A DNA stretch of 64,000 bases from Monoplex corrugatus (Eukaryota; Mollusca; Gastropoda; Littorinimorpha; Ranellidae): NCBI GenBank assembly GCA_030674185.1, contig CM060307.1:33135696-33199695 (forward strand), read 5' to 3'. The notes under the pieces are model-generated. The model was given only the letters and a program-made list of their open reading frames with translations. It did not search any database and was not told the DNA's origin. This document shows, piece by piece, positions 25,701 to 38,608 of this stretch; within the stretch, counting starts at the first letter, position 1, and each line of letters starts with the position of its first letter. Made by a program: the position numbers and the translations under genes.

Positions 25701-28700
25701 GCACTGTGTATTTGGCTACCAGTTCCTATTGTTTTGTTTTTTCACCTTCAAAGTATGTTTTGCGCACACACACTCCCCCCCCCTCCCCACCTTTCCAATA
25801 CTCACAGTAAAAGTGTTTTCTAATTTGAGTGTTTGAACAAATCCACATGCATTGATTATGAAGATTTACCAAATAGTATGCTTGTTCTCAGGAGTTTGAT
25901 CCTACATCAGCATTTTTCACCAAGGCAGTAAGCAAGAAGAAAAAGGCAGGGTCAGAGTCTACACAATCCTCAAAGAAAGAGAAGGGGCATGAACGTAATG
26001 GGGCCCATAATGGGGAGGAAGAGGTGAGCTGTTTCTCTTGTTGTCTGCAGTTATTTGATACTGAAATCAAGGGTTACTTGCCGGAATGCTGTATTTGTCT
26101 TCTTAATTCCTTTTGTGATAATCCATTCTGGACAGTAACTCATGCTGTGTTTTTTTGTATATTTCGCTGCATATTTTACAGTATTTATTTATGTTATTTT
26201 GTAATATTTATCTAGTTTTGTCACCAGTTATCTTCTGTGACATTTAGGCTGCTATCCCTGATGAGAGCTTACTACCACAGTGCCATTTCCCCATGCCATT
26301 TTTTTTTTGTACACAAGTATCTTTGTTTAGCAATTTAAGGTTTCTATTTTTCTTTTTCTTTTTTTTTTTTCTATACAGATTATCTATGGACAATTCGTTT
26401 GTCACTGTGGAATGTTTTACATGCATTGAGAACGTCGTGTGCATGTATCTGGATGCATTATTATATATGACAGACTAGAACCTAGACCCCAGCATATGAA
26501 AGGCACTTGGGGAGTGGGGGAAAGAAAAATGCCTGTCCAGCCTGTAATACAAACCAGGGACTTTGCACATCCTTGGAAGGAGTTTTAACTGCTTTCTCAT
26601 GTCTTCAGTGTTTTCATACTAATGCTGTGTAGTGTTCCTAGAGAAAAAGATTGTCTGCTTCTTGCCTTTTTCAGGCAGACTGATTCTGTTGGTTAGTTGA
26701 TAAAGCCATGGATTCAGGATTGGATGTTCCCAACCTGCAGCATATTGATGCTCCAATCATTCTGCTGGTGTCAGTTTTGATAGGTCTTGTTTGTCTTCTT
26801 CCCTTACCCTTTCAAGACCATGCCAGTGCAGGTGCAAAGAACCCACCAGATTGGTACTGTTTTATTAAGCACTATTCTCCAAACTCATTTGGACTCCCAG
26901 CATAGTACACATAATCAAACGTTCTAGTTGAGCACGGAGAATTTGGGCTGTTAGGTAGGTTGACCATGTTACATTGTTTTGTTGCTCAGTCTGCATTTTG
27001 GTGGGTGTCGTATGCTGAGTGTTTTCATGTTAAATTAGGACAGACTCTGATATAACTTACGGGATCTTTAATGTACATATGTGATATCCTCCATGAATAC
27101 CCATGAAGAGGGTTTATGCACATGCAGACATTTATTTGGGGTATCAGAAAACTATGCCCTTTTACCAAAAGGTAGAGGTACCCAAGTGGAATCGAAACCA
27201 AATTTTATGATTAGAAATCTGACGTTAACGTGTTCGATGCTGGGCCTGTTGAAAGATGTAATTTGATTACTGGTAGATTTGGAATTGTCTGAGAACGATG
27301 AATCCATTTGAATTAAACTTCAGACTTTTGAAAGTCATTGGATTCTCTTAGTTTTATTGAATTTTGTTCTTCTTCAGTTGTAATGATTTTAAAATAAGTG
27401 TCATGTAGTTTTGAAATAAAAACAAAACAAATAGAAAAATACTGCACTGAGCTTCACTTGTCATTAATTTTGCCCATTTTATGCCCATGATTGACATACT
27501 ACAAGCTCAGGTGATTTTAAAAACATGTTTTATTGTGTCAGTCATGTTTTCTTTTTTCAGTTTGATGAAGTAGATTCAACAGTACTTCGAAGTCGACAGT
27601 TGGCAAGTAAGTTGCAAACTGTTTTGTTATTTGTTGTTTGTATGAATACTTTGAGCTGTGACTGTGTTTATTATTTAGAATTTGAATAGTGTCATAACAT
27701 GCAAAGCTACTTTGCCATGGTGGTGCATGATTTCAAGAAAAATAAAGAGGATAGTTGACACTGCATGTCATTGTATTAGAAGTAACGACTGTTAAAAGTT
27801 CAAGAAAAATTAAATAAAGAGGATAGTAGACACTGCATGTCACTGTATTAGAAGTAAACATCTGTAAGAGTTCAAGAGAAATTAAATTAAGAGGATAGTG
27901 GGCACTGCATGTCATTATATTTAGATTTAAGAAACATTTAAGTAAAGAGGATAGTGGACATTGCATGTCATTGTATTAGACTTAACGTCTGTTAGAGTTC
28001 AAGAGAAAATTATATAAAGAGGATAGTGGACACTGCATGTCATTTTATTAGAAGTAACATCTGTTAAAAGTTCAAGAAAATTATGTACAGAGGATAGTGG
28101 ACACTGCATGTCATTGTATTAGAAGTAACATCTGTTAGAGTTCAAGAGAAATTAAAGTAGAGGATAGTAGACACTGCATGTCATTGTATTAGAAGTGACG
28201 TCTGTTAAAAGTTCAAGAAAATTACTTACAGAGGATAGTGGACACTGCATGTCATTATATAAGAAGTAACATCTGTTAGAGTTCAAGAAAAATTATATAA
28301 AGAAGATAGTGGACACTGCATGTCATTGTATTATGACTAATATCTGTTTGCAGTGGGACTTTTCTTTGAAATTTAGAAAGAAAATCAGTATTGGGTAATC
28401 TTAGCATAAGGCTGTTGTAAAGCTGATTACATTGTTGCAGCATGAGTATGTTGTAAGTAGAGCATTTGATTTCAATAACCTAGGTGTGTTACATTGCATT
28501 CAATCAATATGGATGTGTTACATTACAAGTGCTACATGAGATTTGAGCAATTTAAATATGTTACAAACATAGCATAGGTTTTGTCAGTGTCTGTGAAATG
28601 GAAATAACATTGTCTTTGCTGGTCAAGAAAAACCACAGCTGGGTGTTGAAGGGTTGTATATGATGGGTCAGTAAGTTTTGCGGACAAACTGTATAAAATT

Positions 28701-31700
28701 TTTGTTTGGGATAGAGTAGGTGACTGGAAAGGTAGGAAGATTCAAAGACGGTATGTTTGTAGGTGTTGTATTGTTTCTAGTGGTGGATTCCTTGTTTTTC
28801 ACAACTGTCATTTTGTCTTTGATTTATGTATTTGTCATTTGTTATATACATCTGTAAACTGTGATGGAATAAGGTGAAAATATTTACAGGTTATGTGATG
28901 GAATTGAGCAATGGGTTATGAATTATTGTGTGGTTAAAACTTGTTTTCCTGATGGCTAGCAGTAGCAACATTGACATTGATATGGACATTCTATTTATAC
29001 AGCAATCACTTCTATAAAGTATAAGTTACATACATACATTGAAATTTTTTTCTGTTTTCTGTTTTTCTTTCAAAAGTTAAGTTATATAAATACGTTGAAA
29101 TTTGTTTTCTGTCTTTCAGAAGTTCATGTGGAGGAAAATCTCCAGATTTGTACAATTTCACAAATTGGTTTGCATGAATATTTTGTTTAATAGTCACAAG
29201 TTTTGGGCAGATGTTATAGTGTGTGTAAGAACATGTTTATAATGCTGTATGTGTCATATCATCTGTTATATGGATGAAAAAGATCATAACTTGGATAAAA
29301 AGTCACATGCTTGGCAGGGCTGAGTATATTCAAGCTCTGCATTTCTCTTGCGCGCATGCGCGGGCGTTCGTGCATGTGTGTCTGTTCTTTCAATTACATT
29401 ATTTTGTTCTCTTTAATTCATTGTAACAAGTTCCAAGGAATGTTCTTTCAGTTTTGAAATACCACAAGGATCCATTTGGTGTGGATTTGTTTCAGTCTGT
29501 GTGAAATAAAGTATTAACTGAAGTTTTGTTAAGTAGAAGTGTTGGACTTTGTTTAGTTCAGAAGAAACATTGAACTGACAGATATTTTGTGTTGTGTCCA
29601 CAGTTAGAGGGAATGAGATGGCTCAAGTAGAAGAATACAATGCTGCAATACAACTGTTTACAGAGGCAATAGCCCTGGATCCTAAAGATTTTAGGTAAGT
29701 TATTGTTGTTTTGTTATTTTTGTTTAAAGCCCAGCTGACTGCGTAGAGCCATATCAGGGCTATAACTGTTTCAAAAATACACAATACTTCAACAGGACAA
29801 AAAAAAGGAAAAGAATATTAGGAACATATCAGCGTATTCGTGCATGTAATCTAAGGAGATGACACTGGCGTTGACCACTCTGTCCAATTTATCACACAGG
29901 GGATTTGAAAAATGTACATGAAGACAAGTTTAAACATAACTAAGGACACTAAAAACATACATTAAAAAAAAGGGGCCTAAATTACCTAAAATTGCTTCTG
30001 CATATGTCACTTCCCTTGAGCATTGATATGTATACTTTTTTAAATTTTTTTTTATAATCTTCTGTGAGGTATGTTGTATTTTTTGAGATGTTATATTCCT
30101 GACATGGTTCTGCGCAGACGACTGGGCTTTAACCCTTAGCTGTTCACAAAGCCGGTAACCGCCCTGCGGAAGAATGTGCCAATCCGTTCGTAGCGGTTGA
30201 GATCGCCCGACCTTTTCCGGCACTGTGTGGGGAATTTCCATCACTAATGGCCTTGCTGTCTTATGGCGTGTGTGGTTAGAATCTTGGTTAGTCTCGCATT
30301 GAATGTTCTAAAAATAGCACAAGCATTTTGGGATGCACACGGCTCGCGAGAAGGGGCTTCTTTAGTTTTAACGCCATACAATGCGCTATCGCGGACCCAG
30401 TGCCACAGCCTCGCATGTGGTAACTTGATAGCGGCGACTTCAGCAGCGGTAGTTCGGAGCACTGGCAAACCATAGTTACTTGAGATTTGTATTATTTCTA
30501 CTCATTGTTCAAAAGCCTTCATGTTTTGGTGTGCATCGCTGTATAGCCCGTAAATTACAGAGTCCATAGACTATAAACATGACAGGAATAACTAAAAGCA
30601 GCAACATGCAGCAGACTGTTATTACATGCCATGCAACAGACACTACGGTGGAAGTCACACACTGACAACAAAAAAAGCGCATACTTTCACACATTCTGTC
30701 ATGTGCCTGCCGGTTTTACGCTGAGAAAGAATTATGCCATGGTAAGAGCAGACTAGCTCCTACAGTTTCTACTCACCAAAAATTGGGGGAGGTTTTTCTC
30801 CCGGCCACAAGGAAGTCATTAAGTACTCCACTGTAATTGGAATAATCCGTTCCGGCTATGAGTGGGGTAGACGCAGAGAACAGGTGCCGCTGAACTTAAT
30901 GAGGCAGGGTTTGTACACACACGTACACACACTTCACAGACATTTGAGCCCATTTCTTTTCTCTGTCTCTCTCTAAAAGTTTGTACTGTTTATCATTCAA
31001 AACAAGCAATGATTAATTGATGTTAGGAAAAAAAAGAGAAAGCAGTGTTTCTAACATTCTGTATCTACATTTTGTTCACAGCCTACACTGAAGTGAACTG
31101 AATCTACAATGTGACATGTATTTTTTTCTTTTTAGGTGGAGTGATCTGTAGCAGAGGAGATGCAAGGCCAACTGTTCCCTCATTAAGACAGTTAATCTTG
31201 TGCTGTCACTTCTAATTCCACGCCCTCTGTCATTCAGTCTGTTCCTGTTGCATGGATTTCCTCGCCCCCCTGTTCCCCATGTAATCCCAGGCCAAACCCA
31301 AAAGAACACACTGCAGTTATCTGTCATTTACTTCACACACACAAATCTCCCCCATACAATTTTGCTTGCAACATCAGAAGCACATACAGCAGAGTTCAAA
31401 TCGAAAACATAACGGCCATAAAAACCGCGAAACTGAAGTTATAATGATTCAAAGACAAGAGAAAATTGACCACAACCACAGCAGCACAACAGAGAACATA
31501 GAGGGATTCCAGTGCCAGCCGTGACCGCATTCCAACCGGCCAGTGCGGGCAGTAGCGAAGGAAGGGGTGAGAGTTACCACCTGTGGCGGGGAAACTAAAG
31601 TGTCTTATCTGGCTCAGTTTCGCTTGCCGTGTGCAAGGAACTTTCCATTCACTACTGAAAGACTTTGTACTGACGCTGTGCTACATTCGAATGCGAATAC

Positions 31701-34700
31701 TAGGAGCTAGCTTTACATCTGCAGTGCGAATGCGAAAGGTTTAAAGCAACAATACAAAAAGATTAGAAATTGCTCGGCACAGCATTTTGCCATAGAAAAA
31801 TAATTGAAAATGATTGAAGTGTTTGTGCTTTTTGTACCTTTCCTTAGTTTACGTCTTTTTCGTTTTTTATAAATTGCTCTGTTTATCAATACTTGAGATT
31901 CTGGTTAATATATTATGCTGCAATGATGTTCGGATTTTTCTTAATTAAAAAAAGAAGGAGAGATGCTCTGGTGTGTGTGTGTGCGCATGTGGGTATGCAC
32001 AGGTGTGCCTGTGTATGTTTGTATATAACAGTGAGAGAAGATTTGTTAATGTGCATATCCTTGCATCAGGAAGAGCAGTTTTGTCATAGTTAATAGGAAG
32101 TGTATGTGTGTGTGCATGCTTTGTGCATATGTGCTGATGTGCACGTGTGCGTGATTCTACATAGAAAAAGCACCAGATTGCACATCTATTTTTTAAATGT
32201 AGTCAGTGATGTTACAGGTTCCTGGGAAACAGATCATATTGCTATGACAGGCTTCAACAATATGAAAAGTAAGTGGACTTGGAGCTTCTTTGAATGTATA
32301 AAATTGTTTTTTCTGACACATAGGGAATTAACTGTATTCTGTTTGTGTGATGCGTATGTCATAGGAAATAAACTTCATTCTGTTTGTATGATGTGAATGT
32401 TTAACTCAATGCCGTCTTGACGGCAGTCGGCTGCCGCACGTTTGTTCGTTGTCGTAATCGTGACGGCATGCGGGTGCCGTCGGAAAATGACATTTTTTTA
32501 TTTTTAACATGAGCAGTATTCGAGGGAGAATACTCCTGAAAGTCAAAGTATAATCATCTATGCATCGATTGCTTCCCTTAGACCGTATCTAATCATCATA
32601 CAGTCTTTGTTTTCATGAAGTTTCTAGAGTCAGTAAGCGAATCTGTATTCACCTATTTTCAAAATGGCGGCACGGCGACTTCGAAACCGGCGTATGTTTT
32701 CTGTGCAAGAGGTGATCGATATCATCCAAGTTGAAGGATCTGATGATGAATTAGAGCTTGTTGGTGAATTATCTGTCGAAGATAGGGATGATTTGTTGGA
32801 TTCAGATACGAGTTTGTCCCTAGCATTGGCTTAAGGTAGCAGGTACAGTGGCGGAGAAGCTATTTTTTGTTTATTTTAGTAACAGTGGATATACATAAGC
32901 TAGAAACCTGATTTTTGGCAGAAATCTGCAGGATACATGTCTCTAATAGAAAAAAATATTATTTTGGTAAAATGTTTCATATAATTTGTGTTGTCAACGT
33001 TTGTCAAAATTGACCTTTTTTTTGTCGTTTTGCGTTCCTAGTGCGTACAAATATTAACCAATCTGCATGAATTTTGGCACAAAGCTTTATCATACTAACA
33101 GCTAGCTTGTGTCATACCAGATTTTGGATAACTTGTATAGTTTAGTAATAAAGCTTGTAAAAGTGTAAAAAAAATTAATGACATTTAACGCGAATTTTAT
33201 ACGCCCATAGAATGAAGACAAAACTGGATATCAAAAAGTTGGTATGACAAAAGCTTCATTTTGTAATATAGGTTATATTAAAAAAAAAATCTTCAAAAAG
33301 AATTATACCCTGGGAATTAGTCTGTCAAAAACTATCACTATTTTTGGTATCGAAAATTTCACATTAATTTACATAATTAATTACAACACAAATTATATGA
33401 AACATTTTACCAAAATAATATTTTTTTCTATTAGAGACATGTATCCTGCAGATTTCTGCCAAAAATCAGGTTTCTAGCTTATGTATATCCACTGTTACTA
33501 AAATAAACAAAAAATAGCTTCTCCGCCACTGTACCTGCTACCTTAAGTGACATCGCTATGTGGTCGATCATGTGGTTCAAAACTTTTGTTCGGAATGCTG
33601 TTTGGATACCCTGATTGGAGTAATTTCTACATTCAAGTGGGAAATCAGCACACAAATTGTGAGTAGAATCTAATGTAGCAAGCTTCTGCCTTTCATTTGC
33701 ACTTTACTGTTTGTTTCTATCTTGTCTGGTTATTTGTAATATTTTTTTAAAAATTGGCCGAAAATGCGCGATTTCAGAGGTCGACAAGCACTATTTGACT
33801 GCGACTCCATTGAGTTAAAGGACAGTCCTGGTTTAACATAAGATGCAGTACCCACAAGCATTAGACATGGACCGTATAATAGGATGCAATAGATTGTGAA
33901 AATGTCAAAGGATAGGCAAATATTGGAAGGAAATTAAGTGATCACATGTAAGTACAGCCATTTTTCTTATGATCTAGCCTCCCTTTGACTGTTAAAATGG
34001 TCTTTGAATGTAGCAGTGACTAATTAGATAGTTACCCTGAGTCAGCAAGATGCAAAAATTGCAACAAAATGAGGATTGCTAACACTTGAGCAGGTCCTGT
34101 AAAGGACCTGTGTGTTTTACCATTCAGTAAAATAGCTTCTGAAAGCAGAATTAATAGATTCTGGCTTTGGATACGAAATGTCATAAGGAATTGGGAGGAT
34201 GTGGATGGTCCATGCAGCTTTGTCCCAAAATTGGAAAATAGGGACCAGAGGCCAGTGCTTGAATCCTGTCATGAACAAATCGACGTGAGGGTGAACACCA
34301 AGCTGTCCAGACAGAAGGCAGAATGGCCCTGTCATGTGTCCATTCTGTGTGGACAGTCACGGGGTATCCACCAGGATGTTCCTGGACTTTCCAGGACACC
34401 AGGACTTTCCTGAGCTCTGTGTGATCATTGAAGAGATGATGTTCCACTCGTCTTGGTACGAGGGATCATGTCCTGTCCCAGTTTTTTGATGAATACAAGT
34501 TATGGTCATCCGGGCTTGAGACCACCTGGCCTAAAATGGCCACAGCAAGGGGTGCTAAGGGGAGGCAACTGAGGGGAATCATGAGAGCCAGGGACTCCAT
34601 GAGACCCAGGCCAGAGGCCAGAAGACTGGACTGGGGGCAGGTCTGGTGAAAAAACTGTGAGAAACAATGATGGAGTTTTGAACCTTGTGATTGACAAGGT

Positions 34701-37700
34701 GCACCTAGCAACTCACCATGATGAAATGGATTCTCAGGAAAGTGAAATGCTGAGCATGGGAAAGTGGCAACTTCCTAAGGTTGGGGTGGAATCTTCGCTT
34801 GCGACTCGCTCAGAACCTGGAGGGTCTGAGTGCAACAGGACTTTGCCATCCACTAGACATTGATATTGATATCCCTCTGGTCAAGGCAGATAACAGCTCC
34901 CTGACCACCTTGGTATAAAGCCAAGGGGCAGGCAGAGATGCCGGCTGCTCCGATCTTTTTTTTGTTTTTGTTTTTTTGTTGTTGTTGTTGTGGTGCTCCG
35001 ATTTCCAGTTTACAAGGAGAGAAGAAACCAGCAGCAGCACCAGCGAAAACAACAGCAACAACATCATCATTATTTGTTGGATTTCTGCCATTAGTTCAAA
35101 TATTTTTGCAGGAGATAAATAGATTTTCACTTTAAGAAATCTCTTAATTTCTATGTTTAAAAATGCTCTTTATGTTTTTCTGAAGTCATAAAATTATACC
35201 CTGAATGCACCAAATTGTACGGATTTTAGTGTGATTTTTACAAAGTTTCTGTGGGGGGAGGGGTGGGGGGACATGACCCCTGATCCTCTTGCAGGAGTGC
35301 ATCTGCTGTTCAGATATGTACATGTGTGGAGGTTTGCATCTCAGGCCAGAGTTCAGGCAAAGGGGGAGTAGGGGGGGGGCCCACGTGAAAGAGCCTGTCC
35401 CACCAGATGAAACAGCCATTTCTGATCCCGCACGAAAAATGAGAACACGGAAGGAGGCGTCCAGAAGGTCTGTGGACAGGGAGATCAGTTCTGGGGATAC
35501 AGTCCCTGATGTAAATTGAGTTTCCATTCTCAAAGGGAGATAAGGCCTATAGGCAAGTCAAAGTACGTTTGTAGAAGGGACTTGGAACAGAACAGACCTC
35601 CTGAGCAGCAAGAACTTAGCTCTACAGATCTCTGTTCGTTCTTCTTTTGGTTGATGATTGGTAATGCCCTTAAATTTTTCAAGGAGAAATAAGAAGCTCA
35701 GTTTCATATGTAGTTTTCTTCCAGGGGGGATAATGGAAGTCCGTTTTGTTACAGGAAAGCTAGATGGTCAGTGTATTTATTCCTCTACCCCCACAAAATA
35801 CCATGGCAGGTCCAGGCAGGAAGAATGATACTGCTATTACATCAGCCGTGTATGCTGTGGCATTACTAAACCTAGTGTCATGTATTAACATTTGACATGA
35901 ATCACACCGGTTTGTTCTCAGCCAGTACAAAGAAAGGGGGTGTAATCTGCATTTAAGAATTGATTTGGTGTAGGGGGGAGGAGGAAGATGTATAATATAT
36001 TTAATTATGATTTGCTTCATTGTCTGTTCTTTTGTTGCAGAGCATTGAAAGATGCAGAAAAAGCTATAAGACTTTCCTCTGATTGGCCCAAGGGTTACTT
36101 TAGAAAAGGAAGAGCTTTGGCAGGGTTGGGTGTAAGTAGATGTGTTTTTTTTTTCATTGAACAGAAAATCTGTAGACAAGTTAACTTTGTATTTTTGATC
36201 GTCATTGATTAAGAAGATGAATTGATTGTAGCACATGTGCTGTGTGTGTGTTGTGTGTGTGAGAGAGAGAGAGAGCGGGAGAGAAAGGGGGGGAGAGAGA
36301 GAGATGGTGCTTGATGATTATGGGTAAATCTTACCATATTTGGTCATTTGTTCACAATTGTCAACCCAGTGGGAATTTGTGAATGAGAAAGAGGATTATT
36401 TGTAGGTTACTTTCTGTCTTTTTTTTTTTTTTCAAAGAATTATTCACAATGGAATTCCTGATCTTGTTTTCTTGTATGTTGGTAAAATGGAAAAGTTTTT
36501 TGTTTTGCTTTGTTGTTTTCTTCCTGTGCTTGGGCTAATTAATTGTGTGTATGTGTCATGGTTTGCAGAAATTTTCAGAAGCAGAAGAATCATTTTTACA
36601 AGTTTTAAAATTGGACAAAAACTGTGATGAAGCCGTTCAAGAACTACAGCAAGTCCGAACGCGACAATTAACAGTAAGTGTGTGCTTTGTGCAAGGTCAG
36701 ATATTGGAGTTTTGGTGTTGGAGAATTTTGTTTTGTATTTCACTATTGCTGTGTTTTATATCTTTGTGGTGATGGCCTCATTTTTGATACTGTGGCAGAG
36801 TTTTGCTAAAATGGTAATGGTGTTTAATGTTGGTACTGAGGATGATATTAATATCTGGTGGGTTTTTTTTTTTTTCTTTCTTTCATTGTGGCAGCTATGT
36901 GGTGTTAACATTAATCATTTTTCTTGGGTAGAAAACCGTACAGTACTCTGATGTTGCAACAAAATGGATGAACTGTTGAAATTGTGTATTTCATTTTCTG
37001 TTGGATTCACTGCATGCTGAGAATAGACCCGTCTTGTTATATGGTATACACATTGTCATTTCAGACTGTTATGTAGATTTGAAAAAAACGTATCAAAAAC
37101 TTCTGATTTATTTTTTATCTCGAAATCTCACGCACGCACGCATGTACGTACATACGTATGTATGTCAATAATGGTTTGGGGAGAAGAAGAGGGTGGATGA
37201 ATTCATATTACTCTGAAAAACAATGAGGCAGAGATTTTGAACTCTGAAATTATTGCTACCAGTGTCATGCGTTTTCAAAAATATAAATTGAATAGATTTT
37301 TAAAAGGTTAGAACCTCTGTTGTGGATATGGCACAGTAAATTTTTTTCTTGTAAACTTTTTAAAGTCCACAAGCAAATTAGTGTGTGTACATGAAGTAAT
37401 AGATACCTATATGTTGATGCCAATTATAACATAAACTGAGTAACAGACATATACCACTCACAAAATGATATACATACATACATTCATTTTTGTGCTGGGT
37501 TGTCTTGTTGCAGAAATACTGATCAAAGTATTCCACATATGAAAAAAAACAAGAAAAGAAAGAGCTGTATAGTGCATCTGTTTATTTTTATAGATATTTC
37601 TGTTTGTTGCATGTTAATTTATAAACTTCAAATTTTTAAATGCAGGAAAAACTCAGTAACGAAAATATTACCCCTATGCCTGGTTTTGCTGCGTTGCATT

Positions 37701-37830
37701 ACATAGGTATGTTGATTTCATGTGTGTGTGTGTGTGTGTATGTTGAGGGAGCGAAAACTTGAAATATTTGTATGGACTTTGAAGTGGATGTTGAAGTTCC
37801 ATGGTAACATAAATTACTGTAAGGTGTGTA

Positions 37831-37910
<80 letters not shown>

Positions 37911-38541
37911 CTGTGACAGGACATGGGGTTTTCACATGGCCAGGCCTTGGCAGCTATAAAAAAGCATGCGACAGTTCAGGCAGCTTTAGAAGCTTTGCTG
38001 TCTGGAGCTGGTGAGTTATTCCACCTCTGTGTTTGTATTTTGAGTACTGTATTTTTTTTCATTACACTCACTGTCACTATTCTCACACGAGAGAGAGAGA
38101 GAGTGTGTGTGTGTGTGTGTTCTCTCTCTCTCTCTCTCTCTCTGTGTCTCTCTGTCTGCCTGCCCGATTGTGTGTGTCTGTATATGTGTCTGTGTGTGTG
38201 TTTGAAAGAGAGAGAGAGTTTGGATCTCTGTGTGTGTCTCTTTGTGTCTGTGTGTGTGTTTGAAAGAGAGACAGAGAGAAAGAGAACATGTTAGGAAAAA
38301 GTCATTCATTTTATTAATTTCTGCTTTTTGAAAAAGATATGTGTTGCATAATTATAATTTCATTTGTATATATCATAGACATTACAGTCAAAAAATGTAC
38401 TTTACATGAGAATAGATCATAATGTGCACATAGGCACGCACATGCGCGCACATAACACGCGCACACACACACGCACACGCACACACACACACACACACAC
38501 ACACGTGCACACACACACACATGAATACACACACACACACG

Positions 38542-38608
<67 letters not shown>

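Larger units (their letters stand above)
32401..33818. mobile_element. piggyBac-type remnant, TTAA-flanked
   Basis: TTAA at 32401-32404 and 33815-33818 flanks ends that read CTCAATGCCGTC and, inverted, CTCAATGGAGTC. Subterminal GCCGTC/GACGGC repeats form a hairpin inside the left end. The only coding remnant is the 56-codon ORF at 32664-32834. A separate TTAA-flanked MITE interrupts it. Confidence 0.75.

Noticed and set aside
27741..28345. CRISPR-like array
   Set aside because: The units are contiguous 70-73-bp minisatellite copies without unique spacers, in animal DNA.
33244..33477. 77-codon ORF within the MITE
   Set aside because: It runs from the interior into the right inverted arm and has no recognisable protein features.
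35289..35519. 76-codon + strand ORF as a gene
   Set aside because: No splice or domain support; it lies in GC-rich DNA near a retroelement fossil and may be part of it.
37500..37706. Possible extra exon after GTTGCAG at 37,514
   Set aside because: Exons 16 and 17 join in phase without it and its frame hits a stop at once.
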